64,000 nucleotides of DNA. It comes from Pacificibacter maritimus (GTDB taxonomy: Bacteria > Pseudomonadota > Alphaproteobacteria > Rhodobacterales > Rhodobacteraceae). Where the stretch lies: positions 946,031 through 1,010,030 of the forward strand of contig NZ_RKQK01000001.1 of assembly GCF_003814915.1 (NCBI RefSeq). The letters are read 5' to 3'. Positions 1 through 8,914 of this stretch are shown here, in pieces; positions within the stretch are counted from its first letter, which is position 1; every line of letters begins with the position of its first letter. Below the pieces are notes generated by a model. The model had not been told where the DNA came from. It saw nothing but the letters and a program-made list of their open reading frames with translations, and did no database searches. The position numbers were made by a program, and so were the translations under genes.

Positions 1-396
1 CGTAAAATCATTCAGCGCGCGCAAAAAACTGTAGACGACCGAGGCGGATTGGGTGTGTTCTTTTCGACTTGGCTGGTTGCTCCGCTGGGCCCCTATGTGA
101 ATGTAGTTGCAGGGGCTGCGGGCCTGAAATGGTACCGCTTTACCATCGCCGATGTCTTGGGCGAGGCTATGTGGGTGAATATATATGTTTGGCTGGGCTT
201 CGCATTTGCGGGCAGTTTGGCGCTTGTGGCTGAACTTGTGGGCGATGTTATGGGTTTGATTGCAGCGCTGGTCACGGCTGCGATAGCAGGACTTTGGATC
301 ACGCTTGTTCTGCGTCACCACCGTGCAGCCGATAAAGCGAAAACTGAAAGTGCCTCCAGTGAGACCTTTGGATCTCCACCTGAACGTACTATATAA
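1..396 (+). CDS. DedA/SNARE-associated family membrane protein, C-terminal part
   Basis: The reading frame is open from the first base, so the 5' end lies outside the window and about 131 codons are visible. The visible part starts with a basic stretch, then the hydrophobic run VFFSTWLVAPLGPYVNVVAG, a segment reading WYRF..ADVLGEAMWVNIYVWLGFAFAG, and a last hydrophobic helix before a charged tail. The pattern of a re-entrant helix with Pro-Gly residues followed by G-E-x-x-W fits the DedA (SNARE-associated) family of inner-membrane proteins, linked in other bacteria to lipid carrier flipping and membrane homeostasis. An internal TTG at 49 could be misread as the start. Family assignment is by recognition of the visible half only. 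Confidence 0.65.
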   Translation, partial: RKIIQRAQKTVDDRGGLGVFFSTWLVAPLGPYVNVVAGAAGLKWYRFTIADVLGEAMWVNIYVWLGFAFAGSLALVAELVGDVMGLIAALVTAAIAGLWITLVLRHHRAADKAKTESASSETFGSPPERTI

Positions 397-401
397 AATC
401 T

Positions 402-1091
402 ATGTTGAAATTTCTCCCCATCCTAATGGCTTTGGTTTACGGCTATGTCATGTACCGCATGTCGGCGGGGCGTTCTGCGCGCGAATTGGCGGCGAAGTCT
501 GCAGAACTGGCCGATGCTACCTTACGCGAAGAATTCATGCGGCTGGCCCATGCGCTGGATCTGCCACGTGTTCAGGTGTTTTTATACGATATTGAGCCTG
601 TGAATGGATTGGCCGCCCCTGACGGTAAGGTCTATATCACCCGCGGGTTTTACCAAAAGTTTCGATCTGGCGAAGTGACCGCCGCAGAAATGGCCTCTGT
701 TGTGGCGCATGAACTCGGGCATGTCGCTTTGGGCCATTCCAAACGGCGGATGATTGACTTTTCTGGACAAAACGCGCTGCGCACAGCTTTAGCTATGGGG
801 TTGCGTTTTGTACCGCTGATCGGCCCTTTTGCAATTTACATTGCTTCGGCCATGACCAGCCTTTTGGCCGCGAAATTATCGCGTCGCGATGAATTTGAAG
901 CAGATGCCTATGCTTCCGCTTTGTTGCACAAATCGGGAATTGGAACTGAGGCGCAAAAGTCATTGTTTATGAAACTCAATGACTTAACGGGCGCACATGG
1001 CGCAGCCACCCCTGCTTGGTTCATGAGTCACCCAAAAGTCGATGAACGCATCAAAGCGATTGAGGTGAATGAGGCGAAATGGCAGGTTTAA
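402..1091 (+). CDS. M48-family zinc metalloprotease
   Basis: The 229-residue protein starts with one membrane-anchor helix (about residues 3-18). It carries the zinc-binding HELGH at residues 103-107 inside VVAHELGHVALGH, and the downstream RRDEFEADAYA that supplies the third zinc ligand in M48 peptidases. A second hydrophobic region (about 130-155) lies between them, as in HtpX-like and Oma1-like membrane proteases. It probably degrades or processes misfolded membrane or periplasmic proteins, but the substrate cannot be told. It starts 5 bases after the DedA gene stops, so the two may be co-transcribed. The PIN gene converges on it with a 3-base gap, with no obvious terminator between. Confidence 0.88.
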   Translation: MLKFLPILMALVYGYVMYRMSAGRSARELAAKSAELADATLREEFMRLAHALDLPRVQVFLYDIEPVNGLAAPDGKVYITRGFYQKFRSGEVTAAEMASVVAHELGHVALGHSKRRMIDFSGQNALRTALAMGLRFVPLIGPFAIYIASAMTSLLAAKLSRRDEFEADAYASALLHKSGIGTEAQKSLFMKLNDLTGAHGAATPAWFMSHPKVDERIKAIEVNEAKWQV

Positions 1092-1094
1092 GCC

Positions 1095-1637
1095 TTAGGA
1101 CAGGGCTTTTCCCAAACGCGGCAAGCGCGCTTTTTTCATAAGTTTGCGCATATCCCATGGTTGGCCAGATAGGCGTTCTGCGGTTAGTCGCACATCTTCG
1201 CAGGCGGCAAAGACCAAATCGGGGTGGTGCGAGGCGAGTTCCCACAAGAAGCCATCGGGGTCACGGCGCTCGATGCCTTCTTCGCGCAGAGTGTTTTGCG
1301 GAAAATCTGAAGCATTCATCGTGACAAGCTCATCGGCATGGCCAGCAATTGCTGCCGCCAAAACATGGATGTCATTTTCGTCAGGTAAATACAGCCGCGA
1401 TTCTAACCCTGCATGGGGTTTGATGCTGGCTTTTGGCCAATTGGCTTTGACAAGTGCCACTTCTGCGCGGGCTTGTTCTTCGCCTGTTGGGCCGATTTTA
1501 CGAGCAGCCCGCGCCCATTCTTCTAAAATGCGCTCAGACCAAAGCGGGGTAAAGAGCCCCTTGGCGGCCACGTTTAGCAATACTTCCCGCATCACGGTCG
1601 GGTAAAGAACGCAGGCATCAAGGAGCACTTTTTTCAT
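1095..1637 (-). CDS. PIN-domain protein (RSP_2648-type)
   Basis: The 180-residue protein begins KKVLLDACVLYP, with the first PIN-domain acidic residue in LDACVL. It continues with LPDENDIHVLAAAIAGHADELVTMN, holding the conserved D and the T-x-N near the metal site. This is the fold of Mg-dependent ribonucleases (VapC-like). The C-terminal third, W-E-L-A-S-H-H-P-D and the following helix, goes beyond a minimal VapC. I believe it matches a Rhodobacterales family named after RSP_2648. No antitoxin-sized gene lies beside it, so a toxin role is not supported here and RNA processing is as likely. The rRNA methyltransferase gene is 13 bases upstream, suggesting one transcript. Confidence 0.8.
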   Translation of the reverse strand: MKKVLLDACVLYPTVMREVLLNVAAKGLFTPLWSERILEEWARAARKIGPTGEEQARAEVALVKANWPKASIKPHAGLESRLYLPDENDIHVLAAAIAGHADELVTMNASDFPQNTLREEGIERRDPDGFLWELASHHPDLVFAACEDVRLTAERLSGQPWDMRKLMKKARLPRLGKALS

Positions 1638-1650
1638 ATACTTGAGACCC

Positions 1651-2856
1651 TTACGGCATCATGCGGTAGAATAGACCTTTGAGGTAACCGCTTTCGGCCA
1701 ATTGTGGCATCAGCGGGTGATCGGCCCCTGCAAAACCCGTATGAATGAGCTGTGCAGATTTTTGCGCGCGCCCGATACCCCGATTACAAGAGTTGCGGAA
1801 TTTTTCCAGATCTGCTGCATGTGAACACGAACATAGACCCAAATATCCACCATCAACGACCAAAGCCGCGGCCATTTTCGCCACACGCTCGTAAGCGCGC
1901 AGGCCTTTTTCAAGCGCAGGTTTGCTTGGGGCAAAAGCAGGTGGATCACAGATCACAACATCGAATTTTTCGCCCTCGGCCAACAATGCAGCCATGGTGT
2001 CAAAAGCATCGCCTTTGCGTGTGGTGAACTTATCGGCAACGCCCATGGCTGTTGCACCTTGTTCGGCCAACTCCAAAGCGGCAGCAGAGCTATCAACACA
2101 AGTGACAGAAGTCGCATCTGCCGCCAAAGCCGCCAAACCAAAGCCGCCGACATGTGAAAACACATCCAAAACGCGTTTGCCTTTCACCAGCGATTGCGCA
2201 TAGGCGTGATTGTCACGTTGATCAAAAAACAGACCTGTTTTTTGCCCGCCCATCAGGTCAGCCATATAGGTCGCGCCATTCATAGACACGGGAACCACGC
2301 CATCTACAGCGCCTTCCATAATGTCCATTTTTTCGGCCAGACCTTCCAAACCACGCGCGCGGCCTGTGCCGTTCATTACAATTGTGGTAGCACCAGTGAC
2401 AGATTTCAAAGCACTGACAAGTGGCGCGATCAAAGTATCGGCCCATGCAGCATTCGGCTGAATAACCAATGTATCGCCAAAACGATCCACAATCACGCCA
2501 GGCAACCCATCGGATTCGGCGTGAATCAGGCGATAAAATGGCTCGGAATAAAGAGTTTCACGGTGGGCAAGCGCATGTTGAACACGCGCGGCAAACCATG
2601 CCTCATCAAAGGCCGTGTCAGGATCACGATCCAAGACGCGCGCAAAAATGCGACTGTTTGGATTGACACCAACGAGGGCCAAAAAGTTACGCTCCGCATC
2701 CTCAAGCCGCGCAATTGCGCCGGGTGTGAGGGTTTTCGTGCGGCGGTCGACAACCAGCTCATTGTCAAAAACCCAAGGGCTGCCGTGGCGAATAGCGCGG
2801 GCATTGGCTTTGGGTTTCAAACGAATGGTGGGCAATGATTCAGAAGGGTGCGTCAT
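1651..2856 (-). CDS. Class I SAM-dependent rRNA methyltransferase, RlmI-like
   Basis: At 401 residues it has the layout of the RlmI family, which makes m5C in 23S rRNA. An N-terminal PUA-like domain (about 10-85, with AIRHGSPWVFDNEL) is followed by a Rossmann methyltransferase domain with the SAM loop VLDVFSHVGGFGLAALA, acidic VTCVDSS, and the catalytic ICDPPAFAPSK and LCSCSH motifs. The cysteine in CSCSH is the expected nucleophile. The closing NHPLMPQL/GYLKG-like ending is also family-typical. The exact target base cannot be read from sequence. It lies upstream of, and close to, the PIN gene on the same strand. Confidence 0.88.
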   Translation of the reverse strand: MTHPSESLPTIRLKPKANARAIRHGSPWVFDNELVVDRRTKTLTPGAIARLEDAERNFLALVGVNPNSRIFARVLDRDPDTAFDEAWFAARVQHALAHRETLYSEPFYRLIHAESDGLPGVIVDRFGDTLVIQPNAAWADTLIAPLVSALKSVTGATTIVMNGTGRARGLEGLAEKMDIMEGAVDGVVPVSMNGATYMADLMGGQKTGLFFDQRDNHAYAQSLVKGKRVLDVFSHVGGFGLAALAADATSVTCVDSSAAALELAEQGATAMGVADKFTTRKGDAFDTMAALLAEGEKFDVVICDPPAFAPSKPALEKGLRAYERVAKMAAALVVDGGYLGLCSCSHAADLEKFRNSCNRGIGRAQKSAQLIHTGFAGADHPLMPQLAESGYLKGLFYRMMP

Positions 2857-2895
2857 GCACCCCTCTTACTTATGTTTTTCCTTCCTTGGAAGGGG

Positions 2896-3510
2896 TCACA
2901 TCGCGTATGGTTTTTGTAACTCTAGTGAAATGACCTCTGCAAGGCGTTCAATGATGCGCACTTTCTGCGTCACGCCAGCTTTTTCCGCATTCACAGCCGC
3001 AATTCCGCCAAGCCCGTCAAATGTGGCATCAATCTTACGTGTCGGCACCACCGTAGCGCCTGTTTTGGCATCGCGCACAGTCAGCGCAAAAACGATTTCG
3101 TGCTTTCCACCAAAAGTGTAGCGCACTTTTTCAGTCTGGGCGTGGAATTCAACAAGCTCGACATCCAAAATGACATCTTGTTCACCCGAAAGCTTTTCAG
3201 CTCCGATTTGCAGGCCTGTTTCCATCACGGCTTTGACTTGCTCAAAGCGATTCCCATAAGCGTCGCCACGCCAAACGATATCAGCACGCGGTTTATAAGA
3301 ATTTGCTTCAGACACAGTTAAGGTTTCAGGAACGGTGACATTGATATCAGCGACTTTAAAGTCAGGCTTGATATAAATAGCTTTCGTATCAAGCACCCCC
3401 GCGAGGGGTGCATTAATTGGCGTCGCGCGTGATGCGGTTTCTACCGTGGTGCAGGCTGTTGTGCCTGCGACAACCCCAATTAGGGCTATGAGTTTGACGA
3501 TTTTATTCAT
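2896..3510 (-). CDS. Conserved Rhodobacterales lipoprotein (DUF6778-like)
   Basis: The 204-residue protein has a signal peptide KIVKLIALIGVVAGTTAC whose cysteine (residue 20) fits a lipobox, so it is probably attached to a membrane facing the periplasm. The mature part is mainly beta-strand-like, with VILDVELVEFHAQTEKVRYTFGGKHEIVFALTVRDAKTGATV. This resembles small outer-membrane-associated lipoproteins that combine strand repeats with an ending on paired hydrophobic helices. I recall a Rhodobacterales family with this look (DUF6778) but cannot confirm it. No enzyme motif is visible. The gene stands alone, with a strong hairpin about 70 bases upstream separating it from the small gene beyond. 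Confidence 0.65.
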   Translation of the reverse strand: MNKIVKLIALIGVVAGTTACTTVETASRATPINAPLAGVLDTKAIYIKPDFKVADINVTVPETLTVSEANSYKPRADIVWRGDAYGNRFEQVKAVMETGLQIGAEKLSGEQDVILDVELVEFHAQTEKVRYTFGGKHEIVFALTVRDAKTGATVVPTRKIDATFDGLGGIAAVNAEKAGVTQKVRIIERLAEVISLELQKPYAM

Positions 3511-3581
3511 TGCTCTGCCTCTGGGGTCTATCCCCTCTTGATCCTGTGTTAACCATGAAGGCCAAATGAGGCAAAAATGAG

Positions 3582-3610
3582 AAAATCCCGCAGCATTCTG
3601 CGGGATTTTT
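3582..3610. terminator. Bidirectional Rho-independent terminator
   Basis: A 12-bp perfect stem (AAAATCCCGCAG paired with CTGCGGGATTTT) has a 4-base loop CATT and is followed by T on the plus strand and by the A-run, read as T, on the minus strand. It lies just downstream of the minus-strand 53-residue gene at 3670-3831 and so most likely ends that short transcript. It also separates that gene from the lipoprotein gene. Confidence 0.85.
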
Positions 3611-3669
3611 CTGGGCTTGCTGATTTCATTTAAAACCAGCAGATATTTTTATCCTTTGATCGTAAAGGA

Positions 3670-3831
3670 TTATGCTGCGTTATGTGCTGCAGAAGTTGTA
3701 CCGAAAGACAATTTGCGAGCAACCCAAGCTTTGGCAGCTACGAACATTTCACGTGATGCTTGTGCGCGCAATGCACGTGCTTGTGCTTCGATTTCGTAAA
3801 CGTCTAATGTTTCAAATTTAGTGTTAGTCAT
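3670..3831 (-). CDS. Small conserved protein (RSP_7527-like), 53 aa
   Basis: A short frame on the minus strand encodes 53 residues beginning MTNTKFETLDVYEIEAQA and ending in TTSAAHNAA. It is helical, with alternating Ala/Arg/Glu (EAQARALRAQASREMFVAAKAWVARKL), and basic in the second half. An SD-like AGAGG lies 8 bases before the ATG, and the terminator at 3582-3610 follows the stop, making a neat one-gene unit. I recall a Rhodobacterales small-protein family named RSP_7527 with this FETLDV..IE-A opening, which also resembles the start of DUF1127-type small RNA-binding proteins. Function is unknown. The position between a strong terminator and its own ribosome site supports a real gene. Confidence 0.72.
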   Translation of the reverse strand: MTNTKFETLDVYEIEAQARALRAQASREMFVAAKAWVARKLSFGTTSAAHNAA

Positions 3832-4098
3832 GTGAGTTACCTCTTTTATATATCTGGCTTGTGGCGCCTGCGCGGTGTGATTGGATCATCTGAGTGTGTG
3901 ATCATCGCTACCAAAGCGTCACCATGTGAACTTGATTTATGTTTACGCGATGAATTAGGTCATCACCACTACCCATTCGGAAGCCCCGCTATGCGCATAC
4001 TGCAATGCAGCAAAATTTTCCGCAGTTGCGCTGCAGCAGCACAAAAGAGTTTGCTCTACGCGCAAGATGGCTGGACAGTTGCGTGTAAACACTGTAAG

Positions 4099-4142
4099 TT
4101 AGCGCTAACAGAATGTGGTTTAGCGCTAACGATCTGCGCTAA
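4099..4142. promoter_or_regulatory. Two TTAGCGCTAA operators (plus a half-site) before edd
   Basis: Perfect 10-bp palindromes TTAGCGCTAA lie at 4099-4108 and 4120-4129, centred 21 bp apart (two helical turns). A degenerate third copy, intact only in the right half (GCTAA), is at 4138-4142. The central CG step is typical of LacI-family operators. The same palindrome occurs before eda at 7398-7407. I infer one LacI-type regulator for both Entner-Doudoroff genes. The remaining part of the 3832-4174 interval shows nothing else I can name. Confidence 0.8.
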
Positions 4143-4198
4143 ACTGCGGTAAAGATGAACGCCGAATCCGTAGCATGATGAGCCAAAGGCCTGCCAAT

Positions 4199-6004
4199 AT
4201 GTCCCTGAATTCACAGATCAAATCTGTAACCGACCGTATAATTGAACGCTCACGTCCAACGCGTGACGCCTATTTGGAGCGCATGAATGCCGCAGCTGAA
4301 GCTGGCCCTGTGCGCGCGCATTTAACATGTGGAAACCAAGCGCATGCTTATGCAGCGATGGGGTCTGATAAAGATGCACTGGTCGCAGAGCGCGCAGCAA
4401 ACTTGGGCATTATTACCGCTTACAATGATATGCTGTCAGCGCATAAGCCATACGAACACTACCCCGATATGATCCGCGATACAGCGCGTGCTGCGGGGGC
4501 AACAGCGCAGGTTGCAGGCGGTGTGCCTGCCATGTGTGATGGTGTGACCCAAGGCCAACCAGGGATGGAATTGTCATTGTTCTCACGTGATGTGATTGCG
4601 ATGTCTGCCTCTGTCGGCCTATCACATAACTGCTTTGATGCGGCCGTGTTCTTTGGCATCTGCGATAAGATCGTACCAGGTTTGGTGATGGCGGCTGCAA
4701 CCTATGGTCATATCCCATCTGTCTTTATTCCTGCGGGCCCGATGACTTCAGGCATTCCAAACGATGAAAAAGCCTTGGTCCGTCAAAAGTTTGCGACAGG
4801 CGAAATCGGCCGCGAGGAATTGATGAAAGCCGAAATGGCGTCTTACCACGGCTCTGGCACCTGTACGTTTTACGGCACAGCCAACACCAACCAGATGCTG
4901 ATGGAAGTCATGGGGCTGCACTTGCCCGGCGCATCTTTTGTCAATCCGGGCACCGAATTGCGCGATGCTTTGACCACGGCCGCCACCAAACGCGCCCTAG
5001 AAATCACGCATCTGGGCAATGATTACCGCCCTGCCGCGCAGATTTTGGATGAAAAAGCCTTTGTAAACGGACTGGTTGGCTTGATGGCGACGGGCGGATC
5101 GACCAACCTTGTTTTGCACTTGCCTGCCATGGCACGGGCTGCGGGGATCATTTTGGATCTGCAGGATTTCTCAGACATTTCCGAAGTCGTGCCTTTGATG
5201 GCAAAAGTCTATCCAAACGGATTGGCCGATGTGAACCACTTCCATGCCGCTGGTGGCCTTGGCTATATGATTGGCCAGCTGTTGGAAAACGGTTTGCTGC
5301 ATGAAGATGTGAAAACCATCGCAGGTGACGGCCTATCGCTTTACACAAAAGATCCCAAAATCAAGGACGGCGTGCTGGTCTTTGAAGACGGGTCGAAAGA
5401 CACATTGAATGATAAAATCTTGCGCCCTGTGTCTGACGCCTTCCAAAAAACAGGCGGCTTGAAAGAGCTGAAAGGCAATCTGGGACGTGGTGTGATGAAA
5501 GTGTCCGCCGTGGCAGAAGAGCGCCGTATCGTTGAAGCCAAAGTGCGTATTTTCCACGATCAACGTGATGTAAAGCCAGCCTTTAACAATGGTGAATTCA
5601 CAGAAGACACTGTTATTGTTGTGCGTTTCCAAGGTCCGCGCGCAAACGGGATGCCTGAATTGCACTCACTCACACCAACACTATCAATTCTACAAGATCG
5701 TGGATTAAAAGTGGCTTTGGTCACTGACGGGCGGATGTCAGGGGCCTCTGGTAAAGTTCCTGCCTGCATCCATGTTTCGCCCGAAGCTGCCAATGGTGGC
5801 CCGATCGCAAAGTTACGTGACGGAGATTTGGTGCGCGTTGATGCGGTTGCAGGCACTTTGGAAGTGCTCGAAGAAGATTTTGATACACGTCACCCCGTGG
5901 TTGCTGATCTTTCGGAAAGTTCTGTGGGTATGGGACGCGAGTTGTTTGAAGTCTTCCGCCAAAATGCAGGCAATGCAACCGAAGGTGCTTGTTCGCTGTT
6001 TTAA
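4199..6004 (+). CDS. edd: Phosphogluconate dehydratase (Entner-Doudoroff)
   Basis: This enzyme dehydrates 6-phosphogluconate to 2-keto-3-deoxy-6-phosphogluconate in the cytoplasm. The protein matches the IlvD/Edd family along its whole length, with the Fe-S and substrate region [54 protein letters not shown] and the late [12 protein letters not shown] chose the ATG at 4199, giving 601 residues, the usual Edd length, with AAAGG about 10 bases ahead. ATGs at 4175 and 4178 are in frame but lack a ribosome site. A 7-codon open frame starts at 4155. The product feeds eda, 1.5 kb downstream, under the same operator. Confidence 0.96.
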   Translation: MSLNSQIKSVTDRIIERSRPTRDAYLERMNAAAEAGPVRAHLTCGNQAHAYAAMGSDKDALVAERAANLGIITAYNDMLSAHKPYEHYPDMIRDTARAAGATAQVAGGVPAMCDGVTQGQPGMELSLFSRDVIAMSASVGLSHNCFDAAVFFGICDKIVPGLVMAAATYGHIPSVFIPAGPMTSGIPNDEKALVRQKFATGEIGREELMKAEMASYHGSGTCTFYGTANTNQMLMEVMGLHLPGASFVNPGTELRDALTTAATKRALEITHLGNDYRPAAQILDEKAFVNGLVGLMATGGSTNLVLHLPAMARAAGIILDLQDFSDISEVVPLMAKVYPNGLADVNHFHAAGGLGYMIGQLLENGLLHEDVKTIAGDGLSLYTKDPKIKDGVLVFEDGSKDTLNDKILRPVSDAFQKTGGLKELKGNLGRGVMKVSAVAEERRIVEAKVRIFHDQRDVKPAFNNGEFTEDTVIVVRFQGPRANGMPELHSLTPTLSILQDRGLKVALVTDGRMSGASGKVPACIHVSPEAANGGPIAKLRDGDLVRVDAVAGTLEVLEEDFDTRHPVVADLSESSVGMGRELFEVFRQNAGNATEGACSLF

Positions 6005-6053
6005 CACGCAAAACACCGTTTCGCGGCAGTGACGCGCGCTTAAGATACAAAGG

Positions 6054-6091
6054 AAAAGCCCCCAAGCACGATACCGTGTCTGGGGGCTTTT
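6054..6091. terminator. Bidirectional terminator between edd and the flavin oxidoreductase
   Basis: An 11-bp perfect stem AAAAGCCCCCA/TGGGGGCTTTT with a 16-base loop has T-runs on both strands. It sits about 50 bases after edd and 29 bases beyond the end of the convergent gene, so it can serve both transcripts. Confidence 0.88.
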
Positions 6092-6119
6092 CTTTGCGTA
6101 ATCAAAGTCTTTGAACCGA

Positions 6120-7229
6120 TTATACCAATTCAGCCAAGGCAGATGCGTCAAAGCCCTTCAGCTCAGAAAACGCCCCGCGTTTCACCTTTGCCGCCCATGC
6201 TGGATCACTCAACAAAGCGCGGCCCACAGCAATCAGATCAAATTCGCCCGCTTCCATACGCGTCACCAATTTATCCAACGCCGAAGCCTCTGCCCCTTGG
6301 CCTGCGAATGCGGTTGTGAAGTCGGAAGACAAACCAACAGACCCCACTGAAATCGTCGGCACGCCTGTGATTTTTTTGGCCCAACCCGCAAAGTTCAAAC
6401 CATTTTCACCGTCAATTTCAGGAAATTCTGGTTCCCAGAAACGACGCTGGGAACAGTGTAGAATGTCGACACCAGCCTCAACCAATGGCATCAACCAGCG
6501 TTCCATTTCTTCGGGCGTTGCAGCAAGTTTTGCTGTGAAATCCGCTTCCTTCCATTGGCTCAAGCGCAAGATGATCGGAAAATCGGGCCCAACAGCCGCT
6601 CGCACGGCTTTGACAACCTCAACAGCGAAACGTGAGCGCGCTTCAATCGTGTCCCCACCCCATTCATCGGTGCGTTTGTTGGTTTCTGCCCAGAAAAATT
6701 CGTCGATCAAATAGCCATGCGCCCCATGAAGTTCAGCCACGTCAAAGCCGCGATCTTTTGCGTCTTTTGCGGCCTGTGCAAAGGCAGCGATCGTCGCGTG
6801 AATATCCGCTTCGCTCATCTCGGCGCCGCGCGGCATATCGGGGCCACGCAGGCCAGATGGGCTTTCGACGGGCACGTCAGGTTCCCATTCCCCTGCCTGT
6901 GTCGCACCTGTGTGCCAAATTTGTGGCCCCATTTTGCCACCTGCGGCATGAACTTTGTCGATGACTTTTGTCCAAGCCTCCAAAGCCTCACCATGAAAGA
7001 ATGGAATTGTCGGCATATTGCGCGAAGCTGGGCGATCGATCACAGTGCCTTCGGAGAGGATCAGGCCAACTTCGCCTTCAGCACGGCGTTCATAATACCC
7101 CGCGACATCATCGGTTGGGATCCCATCAGGCGACATGCCGCGTGTCATCGGCGCCATTACAATACGGTTTTTAAGGCTCAAGCCTTTGTGGTCAAACGGG
7201 CGAAAAAGGATGTCGGTCTTCAAGGTCAT
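6120..7229 (-). CDS. NADH:flavin oxidoreductase, Old Yellow Enzyme family
   Basis: The 369-residue TIM-barrel flavoprotein has the hallmarks of the Old Yellow Enzyme family: NRIVMAPMTRG near the N-terminus, GKMGPQIWHTGA, the catalytic pair region GFDVAELHGAHGYLIDEFFWAETNKRTDEWGG, and the FMN phosphate-binding ending IAVGRALLSDPAWAAKV. Such enzymes reduce activated C=C bonds or nitro groups with NAD(P)H. The natural substrate is not readable. It lies between edd and eda in the opposite direction and shares the 7230-7475 region with eda, so the LacI-type operator there could affect it too. That link is inference. Confidence 0.9.
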   Translation of the reverse strand: MTLKTDILFRPFDHKGLSLKNRIVMAPMTRGMSPDGIPTDDVAGYYERRAEGEVGLILSEGTVIDRPASRNMPTIPFFHGEALEAWTKVIDKVHAAGGKMGPQIWHTGATQAGEWEPDVPVESPSGLRGPDMPRGAEMSEADIHATIAAFAQAAKDAKDRGFDVAELHGAHGYLIDEFFWAETNKRTDEWGGDTIEARSRFAVEVVKAVRAAVGPDFPIILRLSQWKEADFTAKLAATPEEMERWLMPLVEAGVDILHCSQRRFWEPEFPEIDGENGLNFAGWAKKITGVPTISVGSVGLSSDFTTAFAGQGAEASALDKLVTRMEAGEFDLIAVGRALLSDPAWAAKVKRGAFSELKGFDASALAELV

Positions 7230-7397
7230 TGCATGCTCCAGCAGTCAAATTTTATTCTCTCTAACAGAGCACTTAACCTGCTTACCTCCGCAAACAAGGC
7301 ACGCAAGGAGCTTTTAAGACCCACATAAACGCACAGCAGAGCCCTTAAAAAAACACGTAGCCCTTGTGAGAAATATTTTGATTTAACTCCGGCCGCT

Positions 7398-7407
7398 TTA
7401 GCGCTAA
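7398..7407. promoter_or_regulatory. TTAGCGCTAA operator before eda
   Basis: A perfect copy of the palindrome found twice before edd sits 68 bp before the eda start, embedded in CTTTAGCGCTAACAT. It lies in the region shared with the divergent flavin oxidoreductase gene. Repeated use of one palindrome at the two pathway genes is the main evidence that it is an operator. Confidence 0.78.
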
Positions 7408-7475
7408 CATATATTAAATTCGGGCCATATATGACCCGCACCGAAACGAATTCACCTGATGAAAAGGATCAAAAT

Positions 7476-8117
7476 ATGACCCCTCAAGAGGCCAGCATCC
7501 GCTGTGCAGAGGTTTGCGCCCTTGCCCCCGTTGTTCCCGTTCTTGTTGTAAATGACGTGGCCCACGCACGCCCACTGGCCGAAGCTTTGGTTGCTGGCGG
7601 CTTGCCTGCTTTGGAAGTCACCTTGCGCACCTCTTGCGCGCTCGAAGTGATTGCAGAAATGGCAAAAGTCGAAGGCGGCACTGTCGGTGCAGGCACACTT
7701 TTGACGCCAGAAGATGTGAAAGCGGCGAAGGCGGCAGGTGCGAAATTTGGTGTATCTCCAGGTGCGACAGATAGACTGTTGGACGCTTGCGAAGCGCAAG
7801 ATATTCCATTGCTTGCGGGCACATCAACAGCATCAGATGTGATGCGCTTGTTGGAACGCGGCTACACAGTCGCGAAATTCTTTCCAGCCGAAGCAAATGG
7901 CGGTGCCCCTGCTCTAAAAGCCATCGGCGCGCCTTTGCCACAGATGAAATTCTGCCCAACGGGCGGTATTTCGTTGAAAAACGCGGACCAATACCTGTCT
8001 TTGTCCAATACACTTTGCGTTGGCGGATCATGGGTTGCCCCCAATGATTTGGTCGTAAAAGGCGACTGGAAAGCCATCGAAGAATTGGCCCGCGAAGCCG
8101 CTGCTTTGCCACGTTAA
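7476..8117 (+). CDS. eda: 2-dehydro-3-deoxy-phosphogluconate aldolase (KDPG aldolase)
   Basis: This enzyme splits KDPG into pyruvate and glyceraldehyde 3-phosphate, completing the Entner-Doudoroff route started by edd. The class I aldolase barrel is recognisable from VPVLVVNDVAHARPLAEALVAGG, LEVTLRT, VGAGTLLT and GVSPGAT. The Schiff-base lysine is in VAKFFPAE and the phosphate site in FCPTGGIS and VGGSW. I prefer the ATG at 7476 (213 aa) because AAAAGGATC precedes it and the family is about 210 residues. The frame extends back to 7431. Its operator matches the pair at edd, so the two genes are probably co-regulated although not in one operon. Confidence 0.95.
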   Translation: MTPQEASIRCAEVCALAPVVPVLVVNDVAHARPLAEALVAGGLPALEVTLRTSCALEVIAEMAKVEGGTVGAGTLLTPEDVKAAKAAGAKFGVSPGATDRLLDACEAQDIPLLAGTSTASDVMRLLERGYTVAKFFPAEANGGAPALKAIGAPLPQMKFCPTGGISLKNADQYLSLSNTLCVGGSWVAPNDLVVKGDWKAIEELAREAAALPR

Positions 8118-8197
8118 ACGGTAGATTGGATGACCCCGCCGACAGGCAGGGCCCCTGATTTAGACACAAGACATAAGGCCTATAGATTGGTCGCAGA

Positions 8198-8698
8198 TCA
8201 TAACGATTTGCGGCCATTTGCTTTTGCCATCATAGGTGGCGCCGCGGTGGTCTGACGGGAATTAAAGCCCACGGCATAGGCGGTTGCAGCCGCATGCGAC
8301 ACGCCTAGGGCGCCAGCTGTAACAGCAGAAAGTCGCCGCTCGGGACCATCTTTGCGCCCGCCACTAACAGATGCGTCATAACGGTTCCACAAAACCGCAG
8401 GGCGCGCCCCAGATCGGCAGTAGGCCACAATAGGTTTCGGGTATTCTGTGATGGTCTGGTCAAACTTATTTTGATCCGCTTTGCTGCTGCCGACCAGTGA
8501 AATAGGGACATATACAGGAGTCAGCCCGAATTGTTTGGCGACCTGTGCAAGAGTGTCAAAAGGCGTATGATCGCCCGCTTCTTGATCAGGGCGATTGCAG
8601 ATCAGCGTTTTATATCCAGCTTCTGCGATGGATTTAATGTCTTGAATTTCAACCTGACTCGCAACTGAAAACATACCGTTAATTCGTTTGATGCGCAT
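8198..8698 (-). CDS. DUF442/TIGR01244-type phosphatase-like protein
   Basis: The 166-residue protein opens with the typical MRIKRINGMFSVASQV..QDIKSIAEAGYKTLICNRPD.E of the DUF442 (beta-lactamase hydrolase-like, TIGR01244) family. It has the cysteine loop AYCRSGARPAVLW at about residues 92-104. These proteins are distant relatives of protein tyrosine phosphatases. In other bacteria the domain is fused to persulfide dioxygenase or linked to sulfide handling. The C-terminal 50 residues are less conserved and hold a short Ala-rich helix. It stands alone here, with no sulfide-oxidation gene next to it, so the physiological role is open. Confidence 0.82.
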   Translation of the reverse strand: MRIKRINGMFSVASQVEIQDIKSIAEAGYKTLICNRPDQEAGDHTPFDTLAQVAKQFGLTPVYVPISLVGSSKADQNKFDQTITEYPKPIVAYCRSGARPAVLWNRYDASVSGGRKDGPERRLSAVTAGALGVSHAAATAYAVGFNSRQTTAAPPMMAKANGRKSL

Positions 8699-8914
8699 GG
8701 CATGCTACTCCAAATGTGAAAATCCGACCAGCGCGGTCTTGGTTCAAATGATCAATAATGCGCTTTCGTATGACGACAGCGCGACCAGTCAAACCTGCTG
8801 GTGTTCGTAATATTCTGGAGTTTTGCCGACAATGTTTACCCAAAGGTTACTTTACGGCAGGACAGCACCTAGAATGGACACATAATTAGCGGCAAATTGA
8901 AACAGTATTGTGCT

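Noticed and set aside
1095-1637. Toxin-antitoxin module around the PIN protein
   Set aside because: No small antitoxin-like gene overlaps or adjoins it; the neighbours are an rRNA methyltransferase and a protease.
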